Positions 34,718 to 43,315 of a stretch of DNA of 64,000 bases are shown piece by piece. The stretch is from UBA11591 sp040220895 (GTDB lineage: Bacteria > Bacteroidota > Bacteroidia > Flavobacteriales_E > Vicingaceae): positions 214,104 to 278,103 of the forward strand of contig JAVJVY010000008.1 of NCBI GenBank assembly GCA_040220895.1. The letters run 5' to 3'. The notes beneath the pieces are model-generated. The model saw nothing but the letters and a program-made list of their open reading frames with translations. It was not told where the DNA came from and did no database searches. Position 1 is the stretch's first letter. Every line of letters begins with the position of its first letter. The translations under genes and the position numbers were made by a program.

Positions 34718-35758
34718 ATGACCTATTTCAGAGACATGGACGTGCTTAGGTTCTATGCGGCATCTGTTGTCGCCTTAGAGCATTGGTCAGAATTTCTGGG
34801 CTTTGATGGACCCGATCTTGCGAAATACGGTGTCTATCTTTTTTTTACCATCAGTGGTTTTTTAATCACATCCATTTTGCTGTCCTACCGCGAAAAGTAT
34901 AAAAGTGGCAGGTATTTTGGTCTTTTTTACCTGCGCAGGATATTTAGGATCGTGCCCATTTACTACTTGTACATCACCCTATTTGTAGTCTTGGGTCAAT
35001 TCGGATATTTCTATTGCAAGGACGTCGATTTTACATTCTATTATTTATACCTGTCTAACTTTCATATTTTAATGAACGGCATGGACTGCGTTGTGTTAAA
35101 CCATTCATGGAGCCTGGCAGTTGAGGAGCAATTTTATCTGCTCTGGCCTTTGGTCTTGATGGTAATTCCTAGAAAGAGGCTACAGGCTTTCTTACTCTTG
35201 TCGCTCGGCCTGTTGATTATTTTAAAGAACACCATCTTTCTTCAAATCCACCCCCCATTTCTGAATCCCTTTTTCAATTTTGACTTTATCATTGTAGGTG
35301 CGTTTCTTGCATTAAACCAATTAACCATTCGGAAATTCGTCGATGCCATAGGTCCATGGCCCTGGATACCGATCATTGTATTTATTATCGCTCTTTCGCT
35401 CAAGCAAATCCCTTCGGTTGTCCCTGTAGACTTTGTTTTTCTGATTGTCTGTTTCTTTCTGGTTCAATATTCGATTAGCGGTTTTAAAAAGTCGGTGATC
35501 TCTAAAATATTTGCGAATGAGCTATTTGTGACCATAGGAAAATGGAGTTATGGTTTTTACCTCTATCATAAGGGAGTACCATATTTACTTAAACCTATTC
35601 TTACACGGTTTGATATTAGCTTCTCTCCTTACCTTATGTTTTTTCTGTTCCTTCTTATAACTTTGACCATTAGCTACATTTCCTTCAATACGGTGGAGTG
35701 GTATTTTACTGGAGTTAAAAACCGCCTTAGTTCAAGGATAAACGCAAGGCACGTTTAG
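34718..35758 (+). CDS. Membrane acyltransferase, AT3/OafA-like
   Basis: 346 residues with about nine or ten membrane helices. Acyltransferase-3 hallmarks: MDVLRFYAASVVALEHWSE with the conserved His, GVYLFFTISGFLITSILL, FYLRRIFRIVPIYYLYI, NHSWSLAVEEQFYLLWPLVL, and WSYGFYLYHKGVPYLL. Members O-acetylate (or otherwise acylate) exported glycans, moving acyl groups across the inner membrane. Preceded by a 43-bp gap and followed 1 bp later by a glycosyltransferase. Confidence 0.93.
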   Translation: MTYFRDMDVLRFYAASVVALEHWSEFLGFDGPDLAKYGVYLFFTISGFLITSILLSYREKYKSGRYFGLFYLRRIFRIVPIYYLYITLFVVLGQFGYFYCKDVDFTFYYLYLSNFHILMNGMDCVVLNHSWSLAVEEQFYLLWPLVLMVIPRKRLQAFLLLSLGLLIILKNTIFLQIHPPFLNPFFNFDFIIVGAFLALNQLTIRKFVDAIGPWPWIPIIVFIIALSLKQIPSVVPVDFVFLIVCFFLVQYSISGFKKSVISKIFANELFVTIGKWSYGFYLYHKGVPYLLKPILTRFDISFSPYLMFFLFLLITLTISYISFNTVEWYFTGVKNRLSSRINARHV

Positions 35759-35759
35759 G

Positions 35760-36881
35760 ATGAAGATATTGGTAATTACAACTAACAGGTGTTGGGGCGG
35801 TAGCGAATTGCTTTGGTATAATTTGGTTCAATCGCTTACAAGTCAAAGTAATAGGGTTATGATCTTAAGCCCGGATCACCCTTCATTTATCGAAAAGTGC
35901 AGCGAATTAGGGGCTTCTGTTCAACACCTGCTTTACCCGAAGACGTATTCTCAAAAAGGTAAGTGGTTGGCAAGAATTAAAAGGAGGCTGCCTTTCAATA
36001 CGGGCACAAAAAAAGTCCTGAAAAAAATTGACCTATTTGCTCCAGATTTGATTTTTATCAATCAAGGCAGCGTTTACCAATTGTTTCAAGAATTCAAGCC
36101 TTTATTCAACCTGATCCTTTCGGGGGCTTACCCATATCGATTATTGACGCATTTGGGCGGGGGGTATTTACGCTCCAAAGAGGCAAATTCATTGGTTTGC
36201 AAACTCTTTAAGGATTCTTCGATTAATTATTTTGTTTCAAACGCTACTTGGTCCTACATAGAAAAGTGCCTACAAACATCACTGACCAATAGTATGGTAA
36301 TTAGAAATCCTGTTTCTATAGCTCAACCCGGGTATATCGAATACCCGGCGGTCGAAGGGACGATAAATTTTGCCACCGTGGCCTCCTTAAGTGAGAGAAA
36401 GGGTCAGGATCTTTTACTTGAAGTTTTTGCCTCGGACCAATGGAAGGAACGGGATTGGGTCTGGAATATTTACGGCGAGGGGGATTTTGAAATAATCCTG
36501 AAAAGACTGATCACTTATTATAATTTGGGAGAAAAGGTAATTCTACATGGTCAGGTGGATGATATTCAGAAGGTTTGGAAAGAAAATCACGTGCACATTC
36601 TACCTTCAATTCATGAAAGTGCTCCAATAAGCATTGTTGAAGCCATGATTTGCGGAAGACCAAATATTATCAATGATTTGGGTGGCCCCAAGGAGTTCAT
36701 TGACGAAATGAACGGTTATGTCTCTAAAGGCAGCAGTGTCTTTCAATTGAGTGGAATTCTCGAAACGGCATGGCTTGATCGGAATAGCTGGAAGGAAAAG
36801 GGAGTAAAGGCCAGCAAAGAAGCGGAGTCATTGTTGCAGGAATCCAACGTATTCATCCAAGATTTTATAATAGAAAAATGA
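35760..36881 (+). CDS. Glycosyltransferase family 4
   Basis: 373 residues of GT-B type. The N-terminal domain starts MKILVITTNRCWGGSELLWY, the usual glycine-rich acceptor-side loop. The C-terminal domain has ATVASLSERKGQDLLLEVF, VWNIYGEGDF, VILHGQVDDI and the donor-binding ESAPISIVEAMICGRPNI with the paired glutamates. A retaining transferase of unknown linkage. It overlaps the next gene by ATGA. Confidence 0.92.
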   Translation: MKILVITTNRCWGGSELLWYNLVQSLTSQSNRVMILSPDHPSFIEKCSELGASVQHLLYPKTYSQKGKWLARIKRRLPFNTGTKKVLKKIDLFAPDLIFINQGSVYQLFQEFKPLFNLILSGAYPYRLLTHLGGGYLRSKEANSLVCKLFKDSSINYFVSNATWSYIEKCLQTSLTNSMVIRNPVSIAQPGYIEYPAVEGTINFATVASLSERKGQDLLLEVFASDQWKERDWVWNIYGEGDFEIILKRLITYYNLGEKVILHGQVDDIQKVWKENHVHILPSIHESAPISIVEAMICGRPNIINDLGGPKEFIDEMNGYVSKGSSVFQLSGILETAWLDRNSWKEKGVKASKEAESLLQESNVFIQDFIIEK

Positions 36882-37876
36882 GCCTACCAACCATCATATG
36901 TACTTCGGTTATTCGCTCATCCAAACAAGGTGAAAGTCATGGCGGCATGTACTTACTCAATCTTGAGAATGAAAAATTTGAATTAGTGGTTGATTGGAAT
37001 GATTCCTCCATCAATTGGGAAGGTAGGGGAGCAGACCGTGGTTTGAGAGGCATCGCTTTTTACGACGATCTTATACTTGCAGCAGCCTCTGATGAAATCT
37101 ACTTTTTTGATCAGAAGTTCAAGGCTGTCCGTTCGATAAAAAACAAGTATTTGAAGCACTGCCATGAAATTTACATTCATGAAAACACGCTGTACCTGAG
37201 TTCTACAGGTTATGATTCTATTTTACTTTATAACCTGGTAAAAAATTGCTTTGTTGGCGCGTATTGCTACCGTAAATCTTCAGCAATTAAAGGCAAGTAC
37301 TGGAGGAAAATACGAAAGATGCTCGGATTAAAGCAAGAAAAAGAAGGCCCACCAAGATTTTACACCTACGATCCCAATTCCGGGTCGGGGCCATTTTTTC
37401 AGGATACCTTTCATATAAACAATGTTTTTATCCATCAGAATTCCATCTATTTTTCTGGAACCCTGATGGACAGATTAATGAAGATCACCAAAGCCGATGA
37501 ACTCGAAGAGGTCTGTGCGCTTCCCATGGGAACACACAACGTTCGTTTTGATGGTTACACCTTGACGTACAACGACACGGCCTCTGATCGAGTAGTTCAA
37601 GAGCTTTCAACGGGTGGTGAAAAGCGGGAATTCAACATATCGCATTACAATTCAGATGAACTGGATTTTCACAATATTCCAAAAGATCATGCCCGTCAGG
37701 GTTTTGGCAGAGGCATGGTGCTTGAGGGCAACTTGTTGATAGGGGGTTCCAGTCCAAGCACGATCAGCGTTTATGACCTGATTAAAAAAGAGCGGATCAA
37801 AAAGATAAATCTCACCATGGATGTAAGGAACTCCATACATGGGCTTGAAATTTATCCCTATCAAAACAACTTTTAA
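36878..37876 (+). CDS. Uncharacterised propeller-like protein in the polysaccharide operon
   Basis: 332 residues with no signal peptide or membrane helix. Repeated short beta segments of the kind seen in beta-propellers: GGMYLLNLENEKFELVV, RGIAFYDDLILAAASDEIYF, CHEIYIHENTLYLSSTGYDS, FHINNVFIHQNSIYFSGTLM, GTHNVRFDGYTLTYNDTASD and GRGMVLEGNLLIGGSSPSTI. The conserved His residues and the HGLEIYP end recall the TIGR03032/DUF4915 group, but this is an impression and not a match I can verify. No known role; its place between a glycosyltransferase (4-bp overlap) and a methyltransferase suggests a glycan-related enzyme or binding protein acting in the cytoplasm. Confidence 0.6.
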   Translation: MSLPTIICTSVIRSSKQGESHGGMYLLNLENEKFELVVDWNDSSINWEGRGADRGLRGIAFYDDLILAAASDEIYFFDQKFKAVRSIKNKYLKHCHEIYIHENTLYLSSTGYDSILLYNLVKNCFVGAYCYRKSSAIKGKYWRKIRKMLGLKQEKEGPPRFYTYDPNSGSGPFFQDTFHINNVFIHQNSIYFSGTLMDRLMKITKADELEEVCALPMGTHNVRFDGYTLTYNDTASDRVVQELSTGGEKREFNISHYNSDELDFHNIPKDHARQGFGRGMVLEGNLLIGGSSPSTISVYDLIKKERIKKINLTMDVRNSIHGLEIYPYQNNF

Positions 37877-37894
37877 CCATTGAATTAACTGAAC

Positions 37895-38623
37895 ATGGCA
37901 TTTAATGCAAAGAATTATTGGGAAAGCAGGCTCACTGACATATTTTCAAGCCGGGGTGTCGGGCACATTTCGTTTAGTGAAAATTACAATCACTGGCTAT
38001 ACAAGGCGAAAATCAGGACAATGCTGAAGATGATTCAGCACGAAAGACTTGGATTGGATGGTAAGAAGGTAATTGACGTGGGCTGTGGAACAGGTTTCTG
38101 GATTGATTTTTATCTGGGTCAGAGAAGTGAAATCCATGGTCTTGACATTACCGCCGTCAGTATTGAAAAAATGGAAAAAAAATATCCCGACGGCACGTTT
38201 TGGCAGAAAGATATATCGTCGTCCGAATTTTCACACGATCAAAGATATAAGCTGGTAAATATGTGGGACGTAATGTATCATATCGTTGAAGATCAATTAT
38301 TTGAAAATGCATTGACAAACATTGCAAACATGCTTGAACCCGGAGGGTATTTTGTGGTATCAGATTATTTCGGTGCCGAAAAAGCCGTCGTACCGGCAGA
38401 ACATGTTCGCTACCGCAATGAGGCAATGTACCTGGAAGTAGCGAATAAAATAGGGTTGAGGCATGTCAGGACCATCCCTCTTTACCGCTTTTTGAATCGA
38501 CCAATGAACCTGCCCACTTCATTGCATAACAGACTGGGACCACTTTTATATGCCATGGATGGTTTTAATAAACGTATACCTCCAAGAAACCTTTCATTGG
38601 CTTTGTTTCAAAAAATCGATTAA
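37895..38623 (+). CDS. SAM-dependent methyltransferase
   Basis: 242 residues. Class I Rossmann methyltransferase: VIDVGCGTGFWIDFYLGQ (motif I), IHGLDITAVSIEKMEKKYPD (motif II), NMWDVMYHIVEDQLFENAL and LEPGGYFVVSDYF. It probably methylates a sugar hydroxyl or the chain end of the polysaccharide. A terminal methyl would fit the Wzt glycan-binding domain, but nothing in the sequence proves that target. 18 bp after the propeller-like gene and 29 bp before the sulfotransferase. Confidence 0.9.
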   Translation: MAFNAKNYWESRLTDIFSSRGVGHISFSENYNHWLYKAKIRTMLKMIQHERLGLDGKKVIDVGCGTGFWIDFYLGQRSEIHGLDITAVSIEKMEKKYPDGTFWQKDISSSEFSHDQRYKLVNMWDVMYHIVEDQLFENALTNIANMLEPGGYFVVSDYFGAEKAVVPAEHVRYRNEAMYLEVANKIGLRHVRTIPLYRFLNRPMNLPTSLHNRLGPLLYAMDGFNKRIPPRNLSLALFQKID

Positions 38624-38652
38624 TATCAGCTCACTGAACAGCTATATTTGAA

Positions 38653-39381
38653 ATGGCCATACTATATGATAAACAACTTATTTTCATCCACATACCAAAA
38701 AGTGGGGGCACTTCGGTGCACGAGATAATGTTTGGAAACAGGCCGTTGGTACCCAGAGAATTCCTGGGAACCGAAGTCAGGAATCTACCATTGTCCTATT
38801 TTGTGGATGAGGCAGATCATTTCCGACCTTATCCCCCCTTAAACCATCTGCCCGTCAGTAGAATAAGAGAGGTCATTGATCGGGAAAAGTTTGAATCTTT
38901 CACGAAATTCACTTTGGTGCGCAATCCCTTTGACAGGGTTCTTTCTATTTACAAGTATTGGCAAAGTCGAAATAACCTGCCTAGAAGCACTCCGTTTTCT
39001 GAGTTTGTTCAAATGATCAGTAGTCGGCCATCATTTAAGACCAAGTGGCCAAACCAGGTCTTTTTCGTCAATGATGAAAATGGGAATTTACTCTTGGATG
39101 AAGTGTTCAAATTAGAAGAGAAAAAGAAGTTGGAAACTTTTCTGACGGCACGATTGAATAAAGATGTTGTCATGCCCCATGCCAGAGCCACGAAAAAGCT
39201 CAGTTCCAGACAAATCTACGGCCGACGATCCATGGAACAGGTTAACCAACTCTACAAGGAAGACTTTGAAACATTTGATTACCCTCAGACCATCGCTAAG
39301 CGCGTTTATTTTTCAGCTTCACATGCAAAGCACCGGCTGACGTTATTGGCACATTTTGGCCGATTTATTTTTAGGAAATAG
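38653..39381 (+). CDS. Carbohydrate sulfotransferase, Sulfotransfer_2-like
   Basis: 242 residues. Begins almost directly with the 5'-phosphosulfate loop FIHIPKSGGTSVHE (11-24); the 3'-phosphate motif is FTLVRNPFDRVLSIYKYW (86-103). HIPKSGGTS plus RNPFDR is characteristic of the chondroitin/dermatan/HNK-1 sulfotransferase group, a different subfamily from the genes at 27969 and 30798. The late KEDFETFDY motif also fits. A TATATTTG promoter-like octamer (38643-38650) ends 2 bp before the ATG, too close for a leadered transcript. Confidence 0.9.
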   Translation: MAILYDKQLIFIHIPKSGGTSVHEIMFGNRPLVPREFLGTEVRNLPLSYFVDEADHFRPYPPLNHLPVSRIREVIDREKFESFTKFTLVRNPFDRVLSIYKYWQSRNNLPRSTPFSEFVQMISSRPSFKTKWPNQVFFVNDENGNLLLDEVFKLEEKKKLETFLTARLNKDVVMPHARATKKLSSRQIYGRRSMEQVNQLYKEDFETFDYPQTIAKRVYFSASHAKHRLTLLAHFGRFIFRK

Positions 39382-39401
39382 CCCCTGGGGCGAAGATTAG
39401 A

Positions 39402-40262
39402 ATGGAACCGACTGTAAGTATTTTAATGACCGTCTTTAATCGAGAGAAATACCTGTCTCAGGCCATTGAAAGTGTTATAAATCAGGAATATACCGACTGG
39501 GAACTCATCATAGTAGACGACGGCTCAACGGATAGGTCTGTAGAGATCGCCCAATCTTATTCTTCTAAAAATGATCAAATTTCCTTTTACCAAAATGAAG
39601 CGAACCTGGGGGATTATCCGAATAGAAACAGGGCGGCCTCTTTGGCAAAGGGCAAATACCTGAAGTACGTTGATGCAGATGATTTACTTTACCCGCATGG
39701 CCTGAAGGTCATGGTACATTCCATTGAAAAGTTTCCCGAAGCGGCCATTGCTCTTTGCAGATCTGACGATGACCTTATACCCATGCCTTATTGCCTTGAT
39801 TCCAGAACTTCGTTTGAAGAACATTTTTTTAGGAAGAATCTTTTTACCAATTCGCCCCTTGGCGTAATTATGAAAAGGCAGGTGTTTAATAACCTGGGTG
39901 GGTTCAGTGGGAAGAGATTTGTAGGTGATTACGAAATGTGGATGAAAATTGCCTTGTATCATCCGGTAGTAAAAATGGTCCCCGGATTGGCATTTTGGCG
40001 CAGCCATGGCGATCAGGAAGTAGTAAAAGGAAAAAAGGAATATCATTACCCACCCATGATGGATGAATTGATCCACGATATATTGAACCATAAGGACCTT
40101 CCTTTTAACAAAGATGAGCGAAAATCGGCCTGGATCAGATACCGGAAGGGAATTGCCAAGGGAATTGTAAAAAAACTGGTACGCGGCTCAATTTCTGATG
40201 CCAACAATCTCAGGAAAGCACACAAATTATCGCTCATGGAAGTAATTAAATTGGGATCTTGA
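39402..40262 (+). CDS. Glycosyltransferase family 2
   Basis: 286 residues. VSILMTVFNREKYLSQAIES, VDDGSTD (38-44), NRAASLAKGKYL and VDADD (90-94) give a canonical GT-A donor site. FVGDYEMWMKIALYHPVV holds the acceptor-side acidic residues. Unknown donor. 20 bp after the sulfotransferase; its stop overlaps the TTG start of the deacetylase (TTGA). Confidence 0.92.
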   Translation: MEPTVSILMTVFNREKYLSQAIESVINQEYTDWELIIVDDGSTDRSVEIAQSYSSKNDQISFYQNEANLGDYPNRNRAASLAKGKYLKYVDADDLLYPHGLKVMVHSIEKFPEAAIALCRSDDDLIPMPYCLDSRTSFEEHFFRKNLFTNSPLGVIMKRQVFNNLGGFSGKRFVGDYEMWMKIALYHPVVKMVPGLAFWRSHGDQEVVKGKKEYHYPPMMDELIHDILNHKDLPFNKDERKSAWIRYRKGIAKGIVKKLVRGSISDANNLRKAHKLSLMEVIKLGS

Positions 40263-41164
40263 AACGCTGGTTGAAAAAAATACTTCTACCAAAGAACAAA
40301 CTGATCATTCTCAATTTCCATCAGGTTTCAGAGGGATTCGATCCGGCATATAACCATCCTTATATCTGGTCTTCATTTAATTTTTTCAAAGAACAATTGG
40401 ATTACCTCGTCCACAATCACGGCGTATCCAAGCTTTCAGATGCCATTGCCGAATTGAGGGCTGGCACCCTGCAGGGAACTAGGATTTGTCTCACTTTTGA
40501 TGACGGAGACAAGACCATGAAAGATTGCGTAGTTCCTTATTTGACCGAAAAAAGAATACCAGCGACTTTCTTTCTTAATTCAGCCTACCCTCAAGAACGA
40601 AAAGGTTATTGGTTTAACGAGTATCAATACGCGAAGAATAAGGCAACGAGATCTCTTACATCGCAAATACACACGGCAGTTCAGCAGGTGCGATTGACGG
40701 ATGATCCTAATGAGTATGCTTCTCTAATCGACCAACTTTCTGTACTAGAGACATTTATAGAAGAAGAGAACCCTTTTTATTGTTTAAAGGCCTTCTGGAA
40801 TGACATCGATGAGACACTTTTCGAAATTGGTTTGCACGGTCATCAACACCTTCGATTTTCGATGCTTGACCACCAACAAAAAATGGAAAACATCCTCAAA
40901 AACAAGGAGTTTTTACAAGATCTGCCATGTTATAAACCTTATTTCGCCTTGCCGCATGGTCAGCCAGAAGATTGGGACATTGAATCACTCGAATTGTCGA
41001 GGAAGGAAGGTCTGATTTGTTTTCTTGCAAAAGGAGGTTACAATACGAATTTCAATGACGGAGTTTTGATGAGATTTTCTGTCGATAATGTACCTTTGAA
41101 CCAGCTTTTTCAACGTTTTTCACCATTTCCTTCGGTATATAGGAAGAACAACGGGTTAATTTGA
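40259..41164 (+). CDS. Polysaccharide deacetylase (NodB/CE4 family)
   Basis: 301 residues. LIILNFHQVSEG starts the fold. TRICLTFDDGDKTMKDCVVPYLTE carries the catalytic/metal Asp pair (TFDDG), IPATFFLNSA follows, and LHGHQHLRFS supplies the metal histidines; LPHGQPEDW is late in the fold. It removes N-acetyl (or O-acetyl) groups from sugars. Lack of a signal peptide points to a cytoplasmic intermediate or atypical export. TTG start at 40259 overlapping the preceding stop. The insertion of about 80 residues after FFLNSA is long for CE4. Confidence 0.88.
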   Translation: MKRWLKKILLPKNKLIILNFHQVSEGFDPAYNHPYIWSSFNFFKEQLDYLVHNHGVSKLSDAIAELRAGTLQGTRICLTFDDGDKTMKDCVVPYLTEKRIPATFFLNSAYPQERKGYWFNEYQYAKNKATRSLTSQIHTAVQQVRLTDDPNEYASLIDQLSVLETFIEEENPFYCLKAFWNDIDETLFEIGLHGHQHLRFSMLDHQQKMENILKNKEFLQDLPCYKPYFALPHGQPEDWDIESLELSRKEGLICFLAKGGYNTNFNDGVLMRFSVDNVPLNQLFQRFSPFPSVYRKNNGLI

Positions 41165-41168
41165 GTTC

Positions 41169-42398
41169 TTGAAAAATCCCGATTTACTTTTTTTATCAGA
41201 TTCTTACCCCTATTCAGTCAATTATGAATGGAAAAGACTCGAATTAAAGGCACTTACCTCAATTGGCCTTGAAGTTGACCTTATTCCATTCACTTATAAG
41301 CAGAAAATAGTGGACCAGGCTTTTGATCAATCGATTCAACTGGAACTTCCTACACTTGGCAATCACCGTTACGTAAAGTGGTATCATCTTTATTTCTTAT
41401 GCTCGGTACACGCTCCCTATTTCCTTAAAGAATTTTTCAAATTCAAGGTTTACAAAAAAAAGGAATGGTTTAATAAATGGTTTTTAGCTTCTCTTTATAC
41501 CTATTTGATCTACCGTTCAAAACCCATTAAGGACATTCGCCGAATGACCGTGGACGAATGTCAAAGAGTTATTGTTTATTCTTATTGGGCGATGGCCAAT
41601 GCCCTCGTGCTACCGCGTTTAGCTATGAAATTTAAAAAAGTGATCATCAGAGCACATGGCTATGATCTCTATTCTGAAAGGCAGGGTGGATATATCCCTT
41701 ATCAGCATGAAATGTTGAAGACAGCTGATGTTATAGCCTGTATATCAGAAGATGGCAGACGCTATCTGGAAGGTAAATACGCGGACTTAAGCCCTAAACT
41801 AAAGCTATATTATTTGGGTGTTGACGTTCCACAAGAAGTCTCTGATTTCAGTAATCAGGGAATTTTCCACATGGTGACATCTTCCAGAGTTATTGATCTA
41901 AAAAGGCTCGACAGGTTGGTAAAAGCGCTTCCAATGGTCAAGGGTAAATTGAAATGGACCCATCTTGGTGACGGACCCGATTTAGGTAAGATTAAAGCCT
42001 TGGCCAAAGGACTAAAACCAGATCAGTACGAGGTAAGCTTTGAAGGTTGGTTGAATTCTGAACAACTCAAAAGTTTTTACGAAAATGAAACCGTCAATGT
42101 TTTTGTAAATTTAAGCTGGTCAGAAGGTTTGCCAGTTTCGATCATGGAAGCCATATCCTATGGCATTCCCATCATCGCCACTGATGTTGGCGGCACTCGT
42201 GAGATCGTTGATAGTACTAATGGCAAGTTACTCAACAAAGACTTTAGTGATGAAGAATTAGTCAGCGCATTGGAACATTTCATGGAGATGCCATTGGATA
42301 AAATGATGCAATACCGAAAGTCGGCCAGAAGTACTGCATTAGAAAAGTTTGACTTTTCAAAAAACTCCAGTCGTTTTATAAATGATGTGATTCAGTGA
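41169..42398 (+). CDS. Glycosyltransferase family 4
   Basis: 409 residues, GT-B. N-terminal LLFLSDSYPYSVNYEWKRLE. VIIRAHGYDLYSERQGGY ends the N-domain. The C-domain has TSSRVIDLKRLDRLVKALP, HLGDGPDLGKI and the donor-site segment SEGLPVSIMEAISYGIPI with both glutamates, then TDVGGTREIV. TTG start at 41169, 4 bp after the deacetylase stop. Its stop overlaps the next GTG start. Donor unknown. Confidence 0.93.
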   Translation: MKNPDLLFLSDSYPYSVNYEWKRLELKALTSIGLEVDLIPFTYKQKIVDQAFDQSIQLELPTLGNHRYVKWYHLYFLCSVHAPYFLKEFFKFKVYKKKEWFNKWFLASLYTYLIYRSKPIKDIRRMTVDECQRVIVYSYWAMANALVLPRLAMKFKKVIIRAHGYDLYSERQGGYIPYQHEMLKTADVIACISEDGRRYLEGKYADLSPKLKLYYLGVDVPQEVSDFSNQGIFHMVTSSRVIDLKRLDRLVKALPMVKGKLKWTHLGDGPDLGKIKALAKGLKPDQYEVSFEGWLNSEQLKSFYENETVNVFVNLSWSEGLPVSIMEAISYGIPIIATDVGGTREIVDSTNGKLLNKDFSDEELVSALEHFMEMPLDKMMQYRKSARSTALEKFDFSKNSSRFINDVIQ

Positions 42399-43315
42399 AG
42401 GTTTCCGTAATCATACCCAATTACAATAAAGCCGCGTGGCTTAATAAATGCTTGGAGAGCTGTTTGATTCAGGGTGAATGGCTTAAAGAGATCATTGTTG
42501 TTGATGATGGCTCTACAGATGAAAGTGCCTCCATCTTGAGCACATACCAGGATTCCATACCAGACATGATAAGAACCTATATTAATCCTGTCAAAGGCGC
42601 TAATAATGCCAGAAATTTTGGTTTTTCCCTTTCAAGCGGAGCCTATATTCAATGGCTGGATTCGGATGATGAATTATATCCCGGTAAATTTAAAGCCCAG
42701 GTTGAAGCATTGGAGAGTACAGGAAAGGATATTGCCTATTCAGATTGGCTAAGACGCTATTATTCAGAAGGAAAGCTGATCAAAGAAGAAGAGAAATTAT
42801 ACCGCGATTTTGACGATTTTCTATATCAGTTAATGATCGATAACTGGACCAGTCCTAATAATTACCTTGTCAGACGCGAATTTGCAGAAAAGTTGAAAGG
42901 AGGAATGGGGTGGAATCCTGAAACTAGAATTGGTCAGGACCGGGAGTATTTTACAATGGCGGGTATTTTGGGTGCAAAGTTTGAATATGTGCCAGGTGTA
43001 TTTGCCTGCTATAATAGTCAAGACAAAAATACCATAGCCAACATGGAGTTCATGGAACGCCTAAAAGAAAATCAAAAGCTCGAAGCCAGGTTTCGTGACG
43101 CTATTATTGAGAGTGACCTACTGGCAGATGGCCCTAAAGAAGAGTATTTGAAAATACTGAATACCCATCTGGTCAAAGCTTGTTTTTACAACAATGAAAT
43201 TCAATTTCCCCGTTGGATCAGTCCATTAAAACTGAAGTGGTCACTGGTACACCCTAAAATGAAATTGTTTTTACCCTGGGTAATAATTCGAAAGAACATT
43301 CAATGGCTGCTGTAA
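42395..43315 (+). CDS. Glycosyltransferase family 2
   Basis: 306 residues. MKVSVIIPNYNKAAWLNKCL, VDDGSTDES (36-44), GANNARNFGFSLSSG and WLDSDDELYPG (DXD at 89-92). IGQDREYFTMAGILGAKFEY is the acceptor half. GTG start inside the preceding stop (GTGA). The 3' end overlaps the next gene by 13 bp. Unknown specificity. Confidence 0.92.
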   Translation: MKVSVIIPNYNKAAWLNKCLESCLIQGEWLKEIIVVDDGSTDESASILSTYQDSIPDMIRTYINPVKGANNARNFGFSLSSGAYIQWLDSDDELYPGKFKAQVEALESTGKDIAYSDWLRRYYSEGKLIKEEEKLYRDFDDFLYQLMIDNWTSPNNYLVRREFAEKLKGGMGWNPETRIGQDREYFTMAGILGAKFEYVPGVFACYNSQDKNTIANMEFMERLKENQKLEARFRDAIIESDLLADGPKEEYLKILNTHLVKACFYNNEIQFPRWISPLKLKWSLVHPKMKLFLPWVIIRKNIQWLL

